NCBI RefSeq assembly: GCF_014647235.1
Contig: NZ_BMOU01000001.1
Location: 124,001-188,000, forward strand
Length of the DNA stretch: 64,000 nucleotides
Reading direction: 5' to 3'
Source: Haloarcula pellucida
Lineage (GTDB): Archaea > Halobacteriota > Halobacteria > Halobacteriales > Haloarculaceae
Position 1 is the stretch's first letter, and the number at the start of each line of letters is the position of its first letter. The notes beneath the pieces are model-generated. The model made no database searches and was not told where the DNA came from. It saw only the letters and a program-made list of their open reading frames with translations. The translations under genes and the position numbers were made by a program. Below are positions 1 to 9,035 of the stretch, piece after piece.

Positions 1-521
1 CGGAGTTCCTCGAATCGTGGATAGAGCGACTCACGGCCAAGCGCAAGGAGAGCGTCGACCTCTTCGAGAAGGCCGCTATCGGGGACAAGGAGGCCCGACA
101 GAAACTGAAAGAGGACCCCATCATCCGCCGACTCACGGAACGCAAGGAGATGTTCGAGTTCGCCGGCGAGACGCTACGCGAGGAGTCGGCGTTCTACCTC
201 GTGTTGAACCCGGACGAACTCTCTATCGAGGAGTCCCGCCGTGCCATCGACGACTTGACCGACGCGAACCTGACGGTCGGCGGCCTCGTCGTCAACAAGG
301 TCGCACCGGCACCGGACGACGACGAGACCGGCAAAGGCGCGACGTATCTGCGGGAACGGCACCGGACCGAACAGGACCGACTCGAACGGATCCACTCGGA
401 GTTCGACCAACCGGTCGTCGCCGTCATCGAACAGCGCGTCTCCGAAATCAAGGGCGACCTCCTCGCGGAGGTCACCGAGGAACTCGGCATCGAGACGGCC
501 GCGTCCCCGCCACAGGCATGA
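1..521 (+). CDS. ArsA/GET3-family ATPase, C-terminal part (partial)
   Basis: The reading frame is open from base 3 and runs off the left edge of the window, so only the C-terminal ~172 residues are seen. The segment YLVLNPDELSIEESRRAIDDL followed by VGGLVVNKVAP is typical of the ArsA/Get3 ATPase fold, in which a helix pairs with the switch region ahead of a conserved VVNKV strand. These soluble ATPases act in anion (arsenite) efflux or in delivery of tail-anchored proteins. The nucleotide-binding P-loop lies outside the window, so which of the two roles applies cannot be decided. The next gene has its own promoter. Confidence 0.85.
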   Translation, partial: EFLESWIERLTAKRKESVDLFEKAAIGDKEARQKLKEDPIIRRLTERKEMFEFAGETLREESAFYLVLNPDELSIEESRRAIDDLTDANLTVGGLVVNKVAPAPDDDETGKGATYLRERHRTEQDRLERIHSEFDQPVVAVIEQRVSEIKGDLLAEVTEELGIETAASPPQA

Positions 522-600
522 CCATTCCGGGCGGTCCGACGGGGCCGGCGTAGCCACTGCTCGGTTTCTCTCTGGCGATTCCGACCCCAATTGTCCACAA

Positions 601-610
601 TTATTAAATA
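601..610 (+). promoter_or_regulatory. TATA box of cstA
   Basis: TTATTAAATA stands out in GC-rich surroundings. A start site 25-32 bases downstream would fall near 630-640, just before the ATG at 646, giving a leaderless or very short-leader mRNA. Confidence 0.6.
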
Positions 611-645
611 CTTTTTGCCCACAGATACGGATGAGGGTAGACAAC

Positions 646-2475
646 ATGGTACAAGTACTGTGGCTCGTCGTCGCGACGCTCCTCACGTTCAGCGTAGGAT
701 ACCTCGGGTATTCGCGGTATCTCGCACAGTTCGTCGAACTGAGCGACGAAAACACGACACCGGCACACAAGTACGAGGACGGACAGGAGTACGTCCCCTC
801 GAAGAAACCGGTGTTGCTGGGACATCACTACTCCAGCATCGCCGGGGGTGCGCCCATCGTCGGGCCCATCACGGCCGGCGTCGTCTGGGGGTGGGCCCCG
901 GCGCTGCTGTGGATCGCCATCGGCAACCCGCTGATGGGTAGCGTTCACGACTTCGTCTCGCTGTCGGGGAGTCTCCGACACGAGGGGAAGTCCATCGGCT
1001 ACATCATCGGCGAATACGTCGGCGAACGGGGCAAGAAGATGTTGCTGTGGTTCGCGTTCCTCACGATCATTCTCGTGGTGGCGGTGTTCGCACTCGTCGT
1101 CGCCATCGTGTTCAACGCCTATCCGCAGGCCGCGACGGCGAGTTTCGTGTACATCGCGCTGGCGCTGGTGTTCGGGGTCTACCTCTACCAGCTAGACCTC
1201 CCGTTCATCCCGGGGACCGCCGTCTTCGTCGCCGCAGTCTTCGGCGGCGTGTGGGTCGGCCTCAACTTCCCCATCGCACTGTTCCCGGCCGCCGAGGGCT
1301 CCTCGTACGTGGCTGGAACGACTGTTCTGTTCGGGTCGGGACTGGCGTCGATAGTGCCCGCGGCGGGCACGCTCGGTGCCAACACCGCCGGTTGGATTCC
1401 GGTCATCCTGCTGTATGCGGCCATCGCGTCGGTGCTCCCGGTGTGGATGTTGCTCCAACCGCGTGACTTCCTCTCGTCGTTCCTGCTGTATGCGGGGGTC
1501 GGCGGGGCGCTGCTGGCGGTCATCGTCGGGACGTTGCTCGGGACGTCCGCGGAACCGCTGGTCATCGAACTCGAAGCGTACTACGGCTTCATGGGGACGG
1601 CGGGCCTGCCGCTGTTCCCGCTGCTGTTCGTGACGATCGCGTGTGGGACCATCAGCGGCTTCCACTCGCTGGTCTCTTCGGGGACCACTGCGAAGCAACT
1701 GAACAAGGAATCAGACGCCCGCCCCATCGGCTACGGCGGCATGCTCGGTGAGGGGCTCCTCGCGACAGTCGCACTCGGCACCGTCGCCGTCGCCGGCGTC
1801 ACGGCTGGTGGTGGCATCGGCCGTGCCCTGCCGAACTTCGCGTCGGGCGGCGCCGTCATGCTGACGAGTTTCGGCATTCCACAGCAGGTCGGTGCCGTGT
1901 TCATGGCGCTCGTGCTCGTTAGTTTCCTGCTGACCTCGACCGACACGGCGGTCCGACTCGGGCGCTACATGGCCGAGGAAATCGTCGGTACGCCCGACGC
2001 CGAGTCGACCGTCGTGCGACAGGCACAGGAGGTCGGCATCAACCGCTACAGTAACGCCGCTATCCAGTGTCTCGTCGCCTACGCGCTGGTCGCCAGCGGG
2101 TCGTGGGCGAGCCTCTGGCCCCTGTTCGGCGGCGCGAACCAGTTGCTTGCCGCGCTGGCACTGCTGACCGCGACGGTGTGGCTGGCCAACTGGGACGACG
2201 ACAAACAGCTCATCAGCACCGGCGTGCCGATGGCGCTGATGACCGTCATCACCGTCTGTGCGCTGTTGTACCTCTCGCTGTACCAGAACCTGTACCTCCA
2301 GTTCATCCAGGGCGGCTTCGCCGAGGGTGCGGGTATCTTCGCACGCATCTCGGTGGCCGTCCAAATCGTGCTGGCACTGGTGTTGGTCGGCCTCGCGCTC
2401 TCGCTGGTCTGGATCGGCTACAAGAACATCCGGACCGTGCGCGAACGGCCCGGTGCCGCCCCGGCAGACGACTGA
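646..2475 (+). CDS. cstA: Carbon starvation protein CstA family transporter
   Basis: A polytopic membrane protein of about 609 residues, many hydrophobic segments and a short cytoplasmic tail. The N-terminal block with HHYSSIAGGAPIVGP and the following WIAIGNPLMGSVHDF are hallmark CstA motifs. Bacterial CstA/BtsT proteins take up peptides or pyruvate during carbon limitation; the archaeal substrate is unknown. An in-frame ATG at 631 exists, but 646 (MVQVLW) is preferred because the TATA box at 601-610 would place the mRNA start near 631-640. The gene is monocistronic: the next gene is convergent, and a short T-run lies near 2538. Confidence 0.93.
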   Translation: MVQVLWLVVATLLTFSVGYLGYSRYLAQFVELSDENTTPAHKYEDGQEYVPSKKPVLLGHHYSSIAGGAPIVGPITAGVVWGWAPALLWIAIGNPLMGSVHDFVSLSGSLRHEGKSIGYIIGEYVGERGKKMLLWFAFLTIILVVAVFALVVAIVFNAYPQAATASFVYIALALVFGVYLYQLDLPFIPGTAVFVAAVFGGVWVGLNFPIALFPAAEGSSYVAGTTVLFGSGLASIVPAAGTLGANTAGWIPVILLYAAIASVLPVWMLLQPRDFLSSFLLYAGVGGALLAVIVGTLLGTSAEPLVIELEAYYGFMGTAGLPLFPLLFVTIACGTISGFHSLVSSGTTAKQLNKESDARPIGYGGMLGEGLLATVALGTVAVAGVTAGGGIGRALPNFASGGAVMLTSFGIPQQVGAVFMALVLVSFLLTSTDTAVRLGRYMAEEIVGTPDAESTVVRQAQEVGINRYSNAAIQCLVAYALVASGSWASLWPLFGGANQLLAALALLTATVWLANWDDDKQLISTGVPMALMTVITVCALLYLSLYQNLYLQFIQGGFAEGAGIFARISVAVQIVLALVLVGLALSLVWIGYKNIRTVRERPGAAPADD

Positions 2476-2535
2476 AGCCCGCTCCAGCGGCGTCGGCGAC
2501 GCGCCGACCGCCGTTCGGAGACGACGCCTCGCAGT

Positions 2536-2543
2536 ACTTTTTC
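2536..2543 (+). terminator. T-rich candidate terminator after cstA
   Basis: CTTTTTC on the plus strand about 60 bases after the cstA stop codon. Archaeal transcription often ends at such T-runs. It abuts the stop codon of the convergent gene. Confidence 0.35.
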
Positions 2544-3171
2544 AGTGCGTGACGCCAGCGACGACCCGCTTGACTCGCTCGTGGTCGGCCACCGAGCGCG
2601 GGGCGACGGCGACGACGGTGACGAACTCGTCGCCGTCGCGCACCGACGCGACCGTGACGACCACCCGGGTCGACTTGCCGTCGTAGGTCGCGACGCCGGT
2701 GTCGGTCCGGGCCACCGTCTCGTTGCCGAGCAATCGAACCGTCGCGTTCTCGCCCCGTGTCAGCGACTCGACGGCGTAGGTCGACTGGAGGTAGCCCACG
2801 AGGTCGGCCGTCGAGAGCGTGTCCAGCGGGTTCCGAACGGTGGGCTGGTTCTCGACCGGTCGGACGGCCGGCGCCGTGGCGACGAGGAGGAGTGCGGGGC
2901 CGCTGTCGGTCCCGCGCCGGTAGGTCGCGATGGGCGTCGTCGCCGTCACCGGTCGCTCGGCGTCGAGTTGCACGTCACCGCTGATGACGGACTGGACCGT
3001 CGTGTTGAGCGTCCTGTTGGTCGTCCCGACGTACTCGTACCCGGTGCCGTCGAGGGCATTTGTGTCTACCGCCGCCGGTGACCCAGCGGCGACCACGCGC
3101 GACGGGCCGCCGGAACACCCTGCCAGTGCGACGACGGCGACGAGAGCGAGGGCGACGACCGGTCGAGTCAT
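2542..3171 (-). CDS. Secreted haloarchaeal lipoprotein (DUF6517-like)
   Basis: 209 residues. The N-terminus has a short hydrophobic signal (VVALALVAVVALAGC) ending in a lipobox with Cys about residue 19, so it is probably exported and lipid-anchored on the outer face of the membrane. The rest is a soluble Thr/Val/Asp-rich domain containing a GYEYVGTTNRTL stretch, which resembles the haloarchaeal DUF6517 family. No enzymatic motif is visible. Its start codon overlaps the stop of the upstream gene by 4 bases (ATGA), so the two are translationally coupled; with the cupin gene they form a three-gene operon. Confidence 0.75.
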   Translation of the reverse strand: MTRPVVALALVAVVALAGCSGGPSRVVAAGSPAAVDTNALDGTGYEYVGTTNRTLNTTVQSVISGDVQLDAERPVTATTPIATYRRGTDSGPALLLVATAPAVRPVENQPTVRNPLDTLSTADLVGYLQSTYAVESLTRGENATVRLLGNETVARTDTGVATYDGKSTRVVVTVASVRDGDEFVTVVAVAPRSVADHERVKRVVAGVTH

Positions 3172-3791
3172 CCCAGCCAGGCCCGAAGCCGACCCAGCAG
3201 CCCGCTCGGTCCCGCTTCGAGGTCACGCCAGAGTTCGAAGGCGGCGGTCACGTCAGCCTCCGTACTCCCGACGGCGTCCTCGCGATCGGGGGCGACGACG
3301 GCGAGGTTCACTTCGTAGGCACCGTAGTAGCCGTACTTCAGCAGCGTCCGGTCGCGGAACCCGTCGACGTACGACCGCACGTTCTCGGGGACGTCCGGGA
3401 CGACGAGGACGAACGTGAAGTCCGTCCCCTGATGCTCCTCACTCGGTTCTATCCACTCCTCGGCGAGGTCGTGCCCCAACTCGACGAGTGCGTCGAGGTC
3501 GGCTTCCGAGACGCCGTCGGCCCGCCGGACGAACAGGTGTTCGACCGTCTCGTAGTTGGCCCAGTTGATGGACTGGTGGAGGAACTGCTTTTGGCTCTCG
3601 ACGTACAGGCGGCCGTACATCTCGAAGCGCTCCCCGCCTGCCGCGTAGTCCCGCTGGAGGTCGTAGTTGAACTTCAGGCGGTCGGCGACGCGCTGGAGAT
3701 ACTCGTCGTCCCACGAGGGCAACTCCGCCTCCGCCTCGGCCACCGTCTCGGGCGCGTCCGCCGGCCGGTGAGTGTCGTCAGATTCGCTCAT
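3168..3791 (-). CDS. Conserved haloarchaeal hypothetical protein
   Basis: 207 residues, acidic and soluble, with no signal peptide or membrane segment. I do not recognise a characterised family. It is mostly helical in appearance at the N-terminus (residues 25-75), has a DFTFVLVVPDVPENV strand in the middle and ends with GLLGRLRAWLG, which could be a small amphipathic helix. It overlaps the cupin gene upstream and the lipoprotein gene downstream by 4 bases each (ATGA), so it is surely translated as part of that operon. Context suggests a cell-envelope or metabolic role, but nothing specific. Confidence 0.75.
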   Translation of the reverse strand: MSESDDTHRPADAPETVAEAEAELPSWDDEYLQRVADRLKFNYDLQRDYAAGGERFEMYGRLYVESQKQFLHQSINWANYETVEHLFVRRADGVSEADLDALVELGHDLAEEWIEPSEEHQGTDFTFVLVVPDVPENVRSYVDGFRDRTLLKYGYYGAYEVNLAVVAPDREDAVGSTEADVTAAFELWRDLEAGPSGLLGRLRAWLG

Positions 3792-4162
3792 CCGTCTGGG
3801 TCGTACGGATGGACGTCGTCGACGGACGGCGCACCGACGACGAACGCCCGGGCTGGTTCAGTGGCGGCGTCCGGATTGTACGCTCGCTGTGGGCTGTCGG
3901 GTTCGACGACGAACACCTCGTCGGCCCCCACTTCGAACGTCTCGTCCGGCGTCTCGACGTGGAGGGTGCCCGAGAGTACGTAGAACACCTCTTCCTGGTC
4001 GTCGTGGTAGTGATAAGCCAGCGGAATCTGCTCGCCGGGTGCCACTTCGTAGACGTTCGCAGCCATCTGTTCTAGCCCTGCGACGTCGCCTAGGGCCCGC
4101 TTGACGCATGGCCGGTCTGGCGTGGCGCTCACGTCGCCGGGCATAATGTGATGATACCCCAT
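3788..4162 (-). CDS. Cupin-domain protein
   Basis: About 124 residues folding as one cupin barrel. Motif 1 is seen as PLAYHYHDDQEEVFYVLSG (His, His, Glu metal ligands) and motif 2 as VGADEVFVVEPDSPQRAYN. In this second motif the usual metal-binding His is replaced by Gln (PQRAYN where PH is common), so metal binding may rest on three ligands. The start at 4162 (MGYHHIMPGD) is preferred to an upstream in-frame codon at 4186. It is the first gene of an operon with the next two genes, which overlap it in ATGA fashion. Substrate unknown. Confidence 0.85.
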   Translation of the reverse strand: MGYHHIMPGDVSATPDRPCVKRALGDVAGLEQMAANVYEVAPGEQIPLAYHYHDDQEEVFYVLSGTLHVETPDETFEVGADEVFVVEPDSPQRAYNPDAATEPARAFVVGAPSVDDVHPYDPDG

Positions 4163-4416
4163 ACCGCACACTCGTCGGCGATCCACCTAAAACGTCTGCC
4201 CGGAGACGACGCGGCCCGCCGTGTCGACGTTCGCACAGAACCCGACGACGACCGGTTGGCGTCACCACTGAACGCAGTGGTCGGCGCTACCCACGCAGAC
4301 GAGTTCCGAGGCCGAACCGAGGCAGTTGACACACCGACCGCTCGCTGACGGGTCCCCGCGAGCCACGCACAGCGGCAACCTTTATTCGTCTCTCCCGGCA
4401 ATTATCACGGTATATC

Positions 4417-4620
4417 ATGGGCAAAGAGACAGAGACCTGCGGTCGGTGTAGCATGACCACCGTCGTAGACGTCTCGGACGGCGACGGGTCCAGTGCGTTC
4501 GGCAGCGAGCGCATCGAGGTGTCCGACGACGAGGCTCGGGCCGTCTCACCCGCCGCGTGGCTGTCGGGCGTCAAGCGCCGCCTCGACGACGTGGCGACGC
4601 GGCTGACCTACGGCCGGTAG
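4417..4620 (+). CDS. Small hypothetical protein
   Basis: 67 residues with an early CGRC (C-x2-C) pair and no second Cys pair, so a zinc site would need a dimer. The tail is rich in Arg/Leu and probably helical. An AT-rich element (CTTTATTCG near 4379-4388) lies about 30 bases upstream of the ATG, fitting a leaderless transcript, and codon use looks like that of real genes here. I do not recognise the family. Confidence 0.5.
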   Translation: MGKETETCGRCSMTTVVDVSDGDGSSAFGSERIEVSDDEARAVSPAAWLSGVKRRLDDVATRLTYGR

Positions 4621-4712
4621 CATCCTGCTTTCCAGTCACCGCCGACGCCTTCGACCGGCGAGAGACCAGCGGCCCGGTCCACTGAGCGACACCGCCAGCG
4701 TTCGAACGTCGG

Positions 4713-5402
4713 TCACTTCTTGCTCTGTAACTGCTCGACGAGCGAACGCAGGGTCGCGAGGTCGTACTGCCCGGGGGCCGTCGCTTCGTCCGGGTCGACC
4801 GGCGCGTAGCCGATGAGAGAGCCATAGAGCGGCGCGACGGCCCGCGAATGTCGGCCGGCCTCGCCCATACACATCGTCGCCACCCGTTCGTCGGCAGCCG
4901 ATAGCGCACGGGTCGCGCCGAGCATCGCGAGGACGTCGTCGGGCGAGTGGGCTGTCGACGCCATCTTCCCCACGTCCCCGTACTCACAGGCCCGCGCAAG
5001 TCGGTCTTCGATGGCCGCCCGGTCCGGCGTCGCCTCGAAGTCGTGCGTCGAGACGACGACGGACGCGCCGTGGTCGCGGGCGTGGTCGGCCACCCGGCCG
5101 GCGTCGTGGTCGCCAGCACCGTCGAGCGCCGCGAGTTCGAGGTCAACCGCCGTCACCGAGTCGTACTCGACGGCGCGTTCCAGCGCGTCGAGTCGGGCGG
5201 CGTCGTCGGGCGCTTCGCCGCCCTCCCACCCGACGCGGTTGGTCACGAGGACCGGCAGGTCGCCGTCGTAGGCGTCGAGCTGGCCCAGCGGGTCCTCGGC
5301 GAAGTCCATGCGGAGTTCGACGCCGTCGGCGTCTTCGCGGGCCGCCGGTTCCATCGAGAGGTCCGACCCGGCCGCCAGTAGCGTGAACGAGGTGAAGTCC
5401 AT
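4713..5402 (-). CDS. aroD: 3-dehydroquinate dehydratase, type I
   Basis: 229 residues. The enzyme dehydrates 3-dehydroquinate to 3-dehydroshikimate through a Schiff base in the shikimate pathway. Signature elements in order are ELRMDFAED near residue 30, LPVLVTNR near 50, the catalytic His in VVSTHDFEATP near 120, the Schiff-base Lys in YGDVGKMASTA near 147, and a MCMGEAGRHSR loop near 178 that closes the active site. The length is normal for a haloarchaeal type I enzyme. It appears to be transcribed alone; the upstream gene is on the same strand about 60 bases away. Confidence 0.94.
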   Translation of the reverse strand: MDFTSFTLLAAGSDLSMEPAAREDADGVELRMDFAEDPLGQLDAYDGDLPVLVTNRVGWEGGEAPDDAARLDALERAVEYDSVTAVDLELAALDGAGDHDAGRVADHARDHGASVVVSTHDFEATPDRAAIEDRLARACEYGDVGKMASTAHSPDDVLAMLGATRALSAADERVATMCMGEAGRHSRAVAPLYGSLIGYAPVDPDEATAPGQYDLATLRSLVEQLQSKK

Positions 5403-5463
5403 ACCCGGTGTTCGGCGGAGACGGAGTAAAAAGACGACGCCTCCGTGGCGGTCCCGCAGGCGG

Positions 5464-6870
5464 CTACGGGCGTCCCCAGTGCCCGCTCGCGAACGGCCGC
5501 GTCGAGAGCGTCTCGACGTCCGACCGGGTCGGCTTGAGGACGCGCCACGCCGTCGTCGGCCGCAGCAGCGTGCTCGGCGGCGTCTCCATCATGAACACGC
5601 GCACCAGCGCCTCGCGCAGGCGCCAGTCCGAGTGGGCCTGCCGCATCAGGCGCGCGATGTATCGGTTGAACAGGTCGGTGCCGCGGGGTTTCGGACCGGT
5701 CGTCGCCGGGAACTCGAAGTCCCCGCCGACTGCGATCGACCACGGCACGTCGACGATCGGTTCGACCGCCTCGAAGAACCGCAGTCCGAACCCGGTGTCC
5801 TCGGCCGACGCCAGCGTGTGGTGGAGCACGAGCGCCTCGAGGGCCGCGACCGACATCCCCTGCCCGTAGATGGGGTTGAAACTGCACAGCGCGTCGCCGG
5901 TGACGACGAGGCCGTCCGGGAACCGGTCGAGGGCCTCGAAGCGGCGGCGTCGGTTAGAGGGGAACGGGTAGTGGGCGACGTCGGCCTCGGTCAGCTCCTG
6001 TTCGTCGACTATCTCGGCCAGTTCGGGCACCGGGAGGGTGGCGGCGAACGCACGCAGTTCGGCCGGGTCGGTCGGCGGGTGGTCGCCGTGGACGCCCGCG
6101 AACGTCGCCACCCAGTGGCCGTCCTCGACCGGGAAGACGCCGGCCCCGCGGGTGCGTGGCGGGTCCGGCGGCACGAAGAAGGCCCGGTGGTCGCCGATCG
6201 GTCGCTCGGCGCTGATGGTGCTGTAGGCGATGTCGATGTGGACCTCGTCGACGGGGGGTGACTCGTAGCCGTTGTCACCGAGCCACGCCGCCGTCTGACT
6301 CGTCCTGCCGGTCGCGTCGACCACGAGGTCGGCCGCCACCTCGTCGCGGCCGCCGTCGTCTCGCAGTTCGACGCCGGTGACCGCCGTGCCGTCCCTGTTC
6401 GTCAGGTAGTCGACCTGCCGGCACTCGGTCCTGAGCGTGACGCTGTCGACGGCGGCGAGACGTCGACGGACCACCTGTTCGAGCAGCGGGCGGGTCGCGG
6501 AGTACATCGGCATGCGCGTCTCTCCGTCCGCGAGGAAGCCGCCCTTCTCGTAGTGTTGAAAGTCGCTCATGGTGTCGACGAGCAGGCCGCCGGCCGACAG
6601 GAGTTCCTTGCTGTAGCCCGGGAACAGGTCCTCGAGGGTGGCCCGGCCGGCCTCCTGGAGCGCGTGGACGTGGTCGCCTTGCGGCACGCCGCGGCGAGTA
6701 GTCGGTTCGTCCGGGAGCGAATCATGCTCGACGACCGTCACCGACTCGAAGCCGTCCGCCAGCACGCGCCCCGCCAGCAACCCCGCCATGCTCGCACCGA
6801 CGACTACCGCGTGGTCTCCGACGGTGTCGACCGCGTCGCGGTCGTATCTGGGTACGGTTGTCAGGGTCAT
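5464..6870 (-). CDS. FAD-dependent monooxygenase/oxidoreductase
   Basis: About 468 residues. The N-terminal Rossmann motif VVVGASMAGLLAGRVLAD (GxSxxG variant of GxGxxG) binds the FAD ADP moiety. Later VVDATGRTSQTAAWLG and VVTGDALCSFNPIYGQGMSVA (the GD motif contacting the FAD ribose) match the aromatic-hydroxylase/geranylgeranyl-reductase superfamily. Related actinobacterial and haloarchaeal proteins are annotated as FAD-dependent oxidoreductases without known substrate. The start at 6870 is preferred to 6915 because it places the Rossmann motif about 20 residues from the N-terminus. No partner gene is adjacent. Confidence 0.85.
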   Translation of the reverse strand: MTLTTVPRYDRDAVDTVGDHAVVVGASMAGLLAGRVLADGFESVTVVEHDSLPDEPTTRRGVPQGDHVHALQEAGRATLEDLFPGYSKELLSAGGLLVDTMSDFQHYEKGGFLADGETRMPMYSATRPLLEQVVRRRLAAVDSVTLRTECRQVDYLTNRDGTAVTGVELRDDGGRDEVAADLVVDATGRTSQTAAWLGDNGYESPPVDEVHIDIAYSTISAERPIGDHRAFFVPPDPPRTRGAGVFPVEDGHWVATFAGVHGDHPPTDPAELRAFAATLPVPELAEIVDEQELTEADVAHYPFPSNRRRRFEALDRFPDGLVVTGDALCSFNPIYGQGMSVAALEALVLHHTLASAEDTGFGLRFFEAVEPIVDVPWSIAVGGDFEFPATTGPKPRGTDLFNRYIARLMRQAHSDWRLREALVRVFMMETPPSTLLRPTTAWRVLKPTRSDVETLSTRPFASGHWGRP

Positions 6871-6975
6871 CGCAGGTATCCCCACTGTCCTGTTCTCACC
6901 TCGGCGTGTTAACAATTAGCGCGATACTCGTCGTGCCGACGACCGGCGTCTTCCACGCCGCCCCCGCTCATCCGG

Positions 6976-8004
6976 TCACTCGACGGGCGTGTGGGTCACG
7001 CGATACCCCTCGTCCGTTCGCTCGACGCCGTCGACGGCGTACAGACGGATGCGACGCTCCTGTTTGGTGTTGACCGCGAAGTCGTAGTGTTCGGCCTCGT
7101 AGCCCGGTTCCTTCCCGGCGTCCCGGTACTGTTCGACCCACTCGCGGTGGTCGGCCAGTCGCTCGCGGGCCAACCGTTCCGAACGGTCCGGGAGACGCTC
7201 CACTCGTTCGGCGAGCGCTCGCACCAGGTCGGGGTCGCGCTCGACGCCGACGGAGTTGCGGGCGCCGGCCATCGCCGCCAGCGTCGTGGTGCCGGTGCCG
7301 AGGAACGGGTCCAGCACGGTGTCGTCGTAGACGGAGAACATCGAGACGAGGCGGTACGGAATCGCGAGCGGGAACGCCCCCGACCGGTCGCGCAGGCCGT
7401 CGTCGATGTCCTGTGCTTCGCCGGGCAGTTCCCAGAGGTCCGAGAACCACTCGTTGCGCTCCTCCCAGAAGTACGCGCTCTCGTAACGTCGGTCGGCGCC
7501 GGGTTCGAGGCGGCGTCGCTCCCCGTTGCGGAACACGAGGATGTGTTCGTGTTCCAGCGTCGGATAGGCGTTGGGCGGGACCATTCCCGACCCCATGAAC
7601 TTCGCGCCGCTGTTGGTCGGTTTCCGCCAGAGGATGTCCGGGAGCGCTCGCATGTCACGGTCGGTGAACCGGTCGGTTATCTCCGCGTGGTTGGGGTACG
7701 ACCGGAACCCGTCGTCCAGCGACCGCGTGGCGTCGCCGACGTTGATACAGGCGATGCCGCCCGGCACGAGGACGCGCTCGATTTCGGCCCACACCGAATC
7801 GAGCACGTCGTGCATCAACTCGAAGGCCCTGTCGCCGTCGCCCTCGTCGAGTGCCACCCCGACGTCGGGGTCCAACGCGGCGAAGATGTCGTCCCACATC
7901 TCTATCATCGGGTACGGCGGCGAGGTGACGACGAGTTCGACGCTGTCGTCTGCCAGTGGCAACTCTCGGGCGTCGCCCGTGACGACCCGGTGGCTCGTCT
8001 CCAT
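6976..8004 (-). CDS. zim: Orphan DNA N4-cytosine methyltransferase, beta class (CTAG/Zim-like)
   Basis: 342 residues. The catalytic motif TSPPY (motif IV, about residue 28) comes before the S-adenosylmethionine motif DPFLGTGTT (motif I, near 230), the order that defines beta-class amino-methyltransferases; SPPY rather than DPPY favours cytosine N4. No restriction endonuclease gene lies beside it. In Haloferax volcanii an orphan enzyme called Zim methylates CTAG and lies close to aglD, and here aglD follows about 5 kb away. The Zim assignment is inferred from that synteny plus the motif class; the methylase call itself is firm. Confidence 0.82.
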   Translation of the reverse strand: METSHRVVTGDARELPLADDSVELVVTSPPYPMIEMWDDIFAALDPDVGVALDEGDGDRAFELMHDVLDSVWAEIERVLVPGGIACINVGDATRSLDDGFRSYPNHAEITDRFTDRDMRALPDILWRKPTNSGAKFMGSGMVPPNAYPTLEHEHILVFRNGERRRLEPGADRRYESAYFWEERNEWFSDLWELPGEAQDIDDGLRDRSGAFPLAIPYRLVSMFSVYDDTVLDPFLGTGTTTLAAMAGARNSVGVERDPDLVRALAERVERLPDRSERLARERLADHREWVEQYRDAGKEPGYEAEHYDFAVNTKQERRIRLYAVDGVERTDEGYRVTHTPVE

Positions 8005-8041
8005 AGCGACCTCTGAAGTCGACGGGACTCGTGTCTTGCGG

Positions 8042-8923
8042 TTATCGGTCGTCGAGCAGGTTCTGAATCTCGGTTATCTTCGCGGTCTGCTGTTCGTTGG
8101 CCGCGGCTATCTGTTCGATTTCGTCGGCGACCTCCTCGGCGTTCTCGGCGGTCAGGTCGACCATGCTGGCGACCTCTTCGGTCGAGGCAGCCTGTTCGTC
8201 GGTGGCGGAGGCGACTTCCTCGGCGCCGCGGGCGGCCTCCTCGACGGCCTCGTCGATGTCGCGCAGAATCTCGACGGTTCGACTCACCTGCTCGATACCC
8301 GCTTCGACCTGTTCGTTGGCGTCGTCGATGCTCTCGACAGTGTCCTCCGTGTCGGCCTTGATGTTCGAGACGAGTTGCTCTATCTCGGTGGCGTTCTCCT
8401 GGGACTCCTCGGCCAGGCTCTTGACCTCGTTGGCGACGACGGCGAACCCTTCGCCGGCCTCGCCGGCCCGGGCCGCCTCGATGGAGGCGTTCAGCGCCAG
8501 CATATTGGTCTGGTCGGCGATGTCGTTGATGACCTCCACTATCTCGTCTATCTCGTCGATACGGTCGCGCAGTTTCTCGACGTCGTCGGAGACGTTTTCG
8601 TTGGCCTCGTCGACAGACTCCATCGCGTCGATGGCGTCGTCGGCCACCTCACGCCCTTCGTCTGCGAGGTCGCGCGCGCGGTCGCTCACTTGCCGGACCT
8701 GACTCGCGCTCGATGCGACTTCCTCGACGGTCGCCGAGAGGTTCGATACCTCGCCTGCCACCTCGCGCATGTTCTCGGACTGCTCGTTCGCGAGGTCGCT
8801 GATCTCCTGCGAACTGGCGGAGACGCTCTCTGAGGTGCGCAACAACTCGTCGATAGCGGTGCCGAGTTCCCGGTCGCTGGACCCGGCCACACTCTGGGCA
8901 ACGTTGCCCGAATCTGAAGCCAT
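8042..8923 (-). CDS. Soluble methyl-accepting chemotaxis-type transducer
   Basis: About 293 residues, nearly all a long coiled coil. The conserved hairpin tip of the signalling domain, with NMLALNASIEAARAGEAG and GFAVVANEVKSLAEES, is intact (residues ~155-195) and is the CheA/CheW contact. There is no transmembrane segment and no recognisable sensory domain, so this is a cytoplasmic transducer reduced to the signalling bundle. The start at 8923 (MASDSG) is preferred; 8956 is possible. It may sense through a partner or modulate the chemoreceptor array. The neighbouring gene is tfb. Confidence 0.88.
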   Translation of the reverse strand: MASDSGNVAQSVAGSSDRELGTAIDELLRTSESVSASSQEISDLANEQSENMREVAGEVSNLSATVEEVASSASQVRQVSDRARDLADEGREVADDAIDAMESVDEANENVSDDVEKLRDRIDEIDEIVEVINDIADQTNMLALNASIEAARAGEAGEGFAVVANEVKSLAEESQENATEIEQLVSNIKADTEDTVESIDDANEQVEAGIEQVSRTVEILRDIDEAVEEAARGAEEVASATDEQAASTEEVASMVDLTAENAEEVADEIEQIAAANEQQTAKITEIQNLLDDR

Positions 8924-9035
8924 GTTCCCACCGCGACGGTCCAGCAGATTAAACATATCTCCGTGGTTATCAGCCGTGATTCTCCACCGGCGCCCGTACC
9001 GGACGACGCCCGAGACTATCCGACGGTTGACCCGC

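Noticed and set aside
4129-4401. Minus- and plus-strand frames upstream of the cupin gene
   Set aside because: They overlap the cupin gene or its promoter region, and their composition is that of shadow frames.
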